Positions 63,288 to 64,000 of a stretch of 64,000 bases of DNA are shown piece by piece. This stretch comes from Enchytraeus crypticus (lineage: Eukaryota; Annelida; Clitellata; Enchytraeida; Enchytraeidae). Position 1 is the first letter of the stretch. Each line of letters opens with the position of its first letter. The notes beneath the pieces are model-generated. The model was not told the DNA's origin. It did not search any database and worked only from the letters and a program-made list of their open reading frames with translations. Both the position numbers and the translations under genes were made by a program. Location: positions 1,187,001 through 1,251,000 of the forward strand of contig CAJHZI010000517.1 of NCBI GenBank assembly GCA_905160935.1. Reading direction: 5' to 3'.

Positions 63288-64000
63288 ATGAGTACTATAT
63301 CGAAAACTGGTGGCAAATCGCATTCAACAACTGGTGATTTGATGGAGCATGTAGACTCAGTTTTCAGACCAATTGTCAAGCTTGTTGATAGACTCGACAG
63401 TACAAAAGTTGACAAATCTGGAGGAGATATCACTGGAGACATTAATATGAGCAACAATAGAATTTTAAATGTTAAACATCCTCCAGAAACCGATGTGGAC
63501 GTCATCACAAAGGGGTACTGCGATCGTTATGTTAACCAATTTGGTGATAATTTGAGAGTAGGTATCCTAAAAGAAGTAGAACAAAACGTAGTTGCTAATG
63601 ACATTGCTCTACAAAAAAATATTCATACGAAACTCAGTGTGAATGGTGGTTCAATGAATGGAAATGTTGATATGAGCAACAATAGAATTTTCAATGTTAA
63701 GCAATCTCCAGAAAGTGATTTGGATGTCGTTACAAAGAGGTACTGCGATAGTTTTGTTAACGAATTTGGACAAAATTTAAGATTAGATATCTTAAAGGAT
63801 GTAGAACGAGATGTTGTTGCTAATGACATTGCTCTACAAAAAAATATTGATATGAAACTCAGTGTGAATGGTGGTTCAATGAACGGAGATTTAGATATGA
63901 AGGATAATTTAATTTTTAATGTTGGTTTCCCCAGTCAAACATTTGATGTGGTAAACAAGAAGTATCTACAGATTGCTAGCATGAAAGATAATGTTGATTT
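63288..64000 (+). CDS. Polinton tail-fibre-like protein, arm B (runs off the window)
   Basis: Starts STISKTGGKSHSTTGDLMEH and shows repeat cores GGDITGDINMSNNRIL, NGGSMNGNVDMSNNRIFNV and NGGSMNGDLDMKDNLIFNV, as in arm A. The first repeat has drifted more from arm A than the second. The frame is open to the window edge, so the C-terminal domain is not seen. Divergent from the minor virion protein gene, with 31 bp between starts. Confidence 0.6.
   Translation, partial: MSTISKTGGKSHSTTGDLMEHVDSVFRPIVKLVDRLDSTKVDKSGGDITGDINMSNNRILNVKHPPETDVDVITKGYCDRYVNQFGDNLRVGILKEVEQNVVANDIALQKNIHTKLSVNGGSMNGNVDMSNNRIFNVKQSPESDLDVVTKRYCDSFVNEFGQNLRLDILKDVERDVVANDIALQKNIDMKLSVNGGSMNGDLDMKDNLIFNVGFPSQTFDVVNKKYLQIASMKDNVD

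Larger units (their letters stand above)
53727..64000 (-). mobile_element. Polinton/Maverick element, arm B (fossil), runs off the window
   Basis: Mirror copy of arm A with the same genes in inverted order. From the axis outward: polymerase, small gene, integrase, zinc-ribbon/PLA2-like, major capsid, small hydrophobic, penton, AT-hook, ATPase, protease, minor virion protein, fibre-like. By symmetry it should continue about 2 kb past the window. It carries about four breaks and more whole genes than arm A, so it is also young. It cannot be a direct artefactual copy of arm A because some genes differ strongly. Confidence 0.92.

Noticed and set aside
41390-64000. Whole palindrome dismissed as a read-foldback artefact
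   Set aside because: Arms differ by up to about a third of residues in some genes with open frames kept, which sequencing error cannot produce. A misjoin of two real Polintons remains possible and is listed as a check.

Overview
The window is AT-rich, intron- and repeat-rich animal DNA. It holds many microsatellites, tRNA-derived SINEs, several non-LTR retrotransposon (LINE) families and Polinton/Maverick virus-like elements. No bacterial features are seen. The repeat mix suits an invertebrate metazoan (mollusc, chelicerate or crustacean are all possible), but the species cannot be named from this sequence.

Positions 1-36,000 are a graveyard of transposable elements. One LINE family, called family 1 here and tentatively RTE-like, has left about nine pieces on both strands. 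The best runs from 24,140 to 25,500; another, at 8,461-9,510, is split by a nested CR1/L2-like LINE. Other contents are tRNA-headed SINEs of two or more families, a SINE-core-like repeat seen three times, three foldback (MITE-like) hairpins, two minisatellites and long (TA)n, (CA)n and (CT)n arrays. No host gene is recognised. Two short stretches could be host exons: 15,810-15,927 (+), with a TATA box and splice donor, and 26,118-26,233 (-), with splice-like borders. Both are weak calls.

Positions 36,068-39,865 are a 5'-truncated but otherwise young CR1/L2-like LINE. It has the end of ORF1 and an almost open ORF2 (AP endonuclease plus reverse transcriptase, one in-frame stop). A 1.1-kb minisatellite begins right after its 3' end.

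From about 41,390 to the window edge lie two Polinton copies joined head to head as one giant imperfect palindrome with its axis near 53,726. Arm A (about 41,390-53,726) and arm B (53,727 to beyond 64,000) carry the same gene set in mirror order: a tail-fibre-like protein, a hydrophobic minor virion protein, adenain-like protease, packaging ATPase, an AT-hook protein, penton, a small hydrophobic protein, major capsid protein, a zinc-ribbon/PLA2-like protein, chromodomain integrase, a small conserved protein and, convergent to these, a protein-primed family B DNA polymerase. Arm A also shows two genes at its outer end. Together these parts cover replication (PolB), integration (INT), capsid building (MCP, penton), maturation (protease), packaging (ATPase) and probably membrane passage and attachment. 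Both arms are broken fossils, with roughly five or six breaks in A and about four in B, but most genes are still open, so the elements are young. The arms are nearly identical in some genes and strongly diverged in others, so they are not a simple recent mirror copy.
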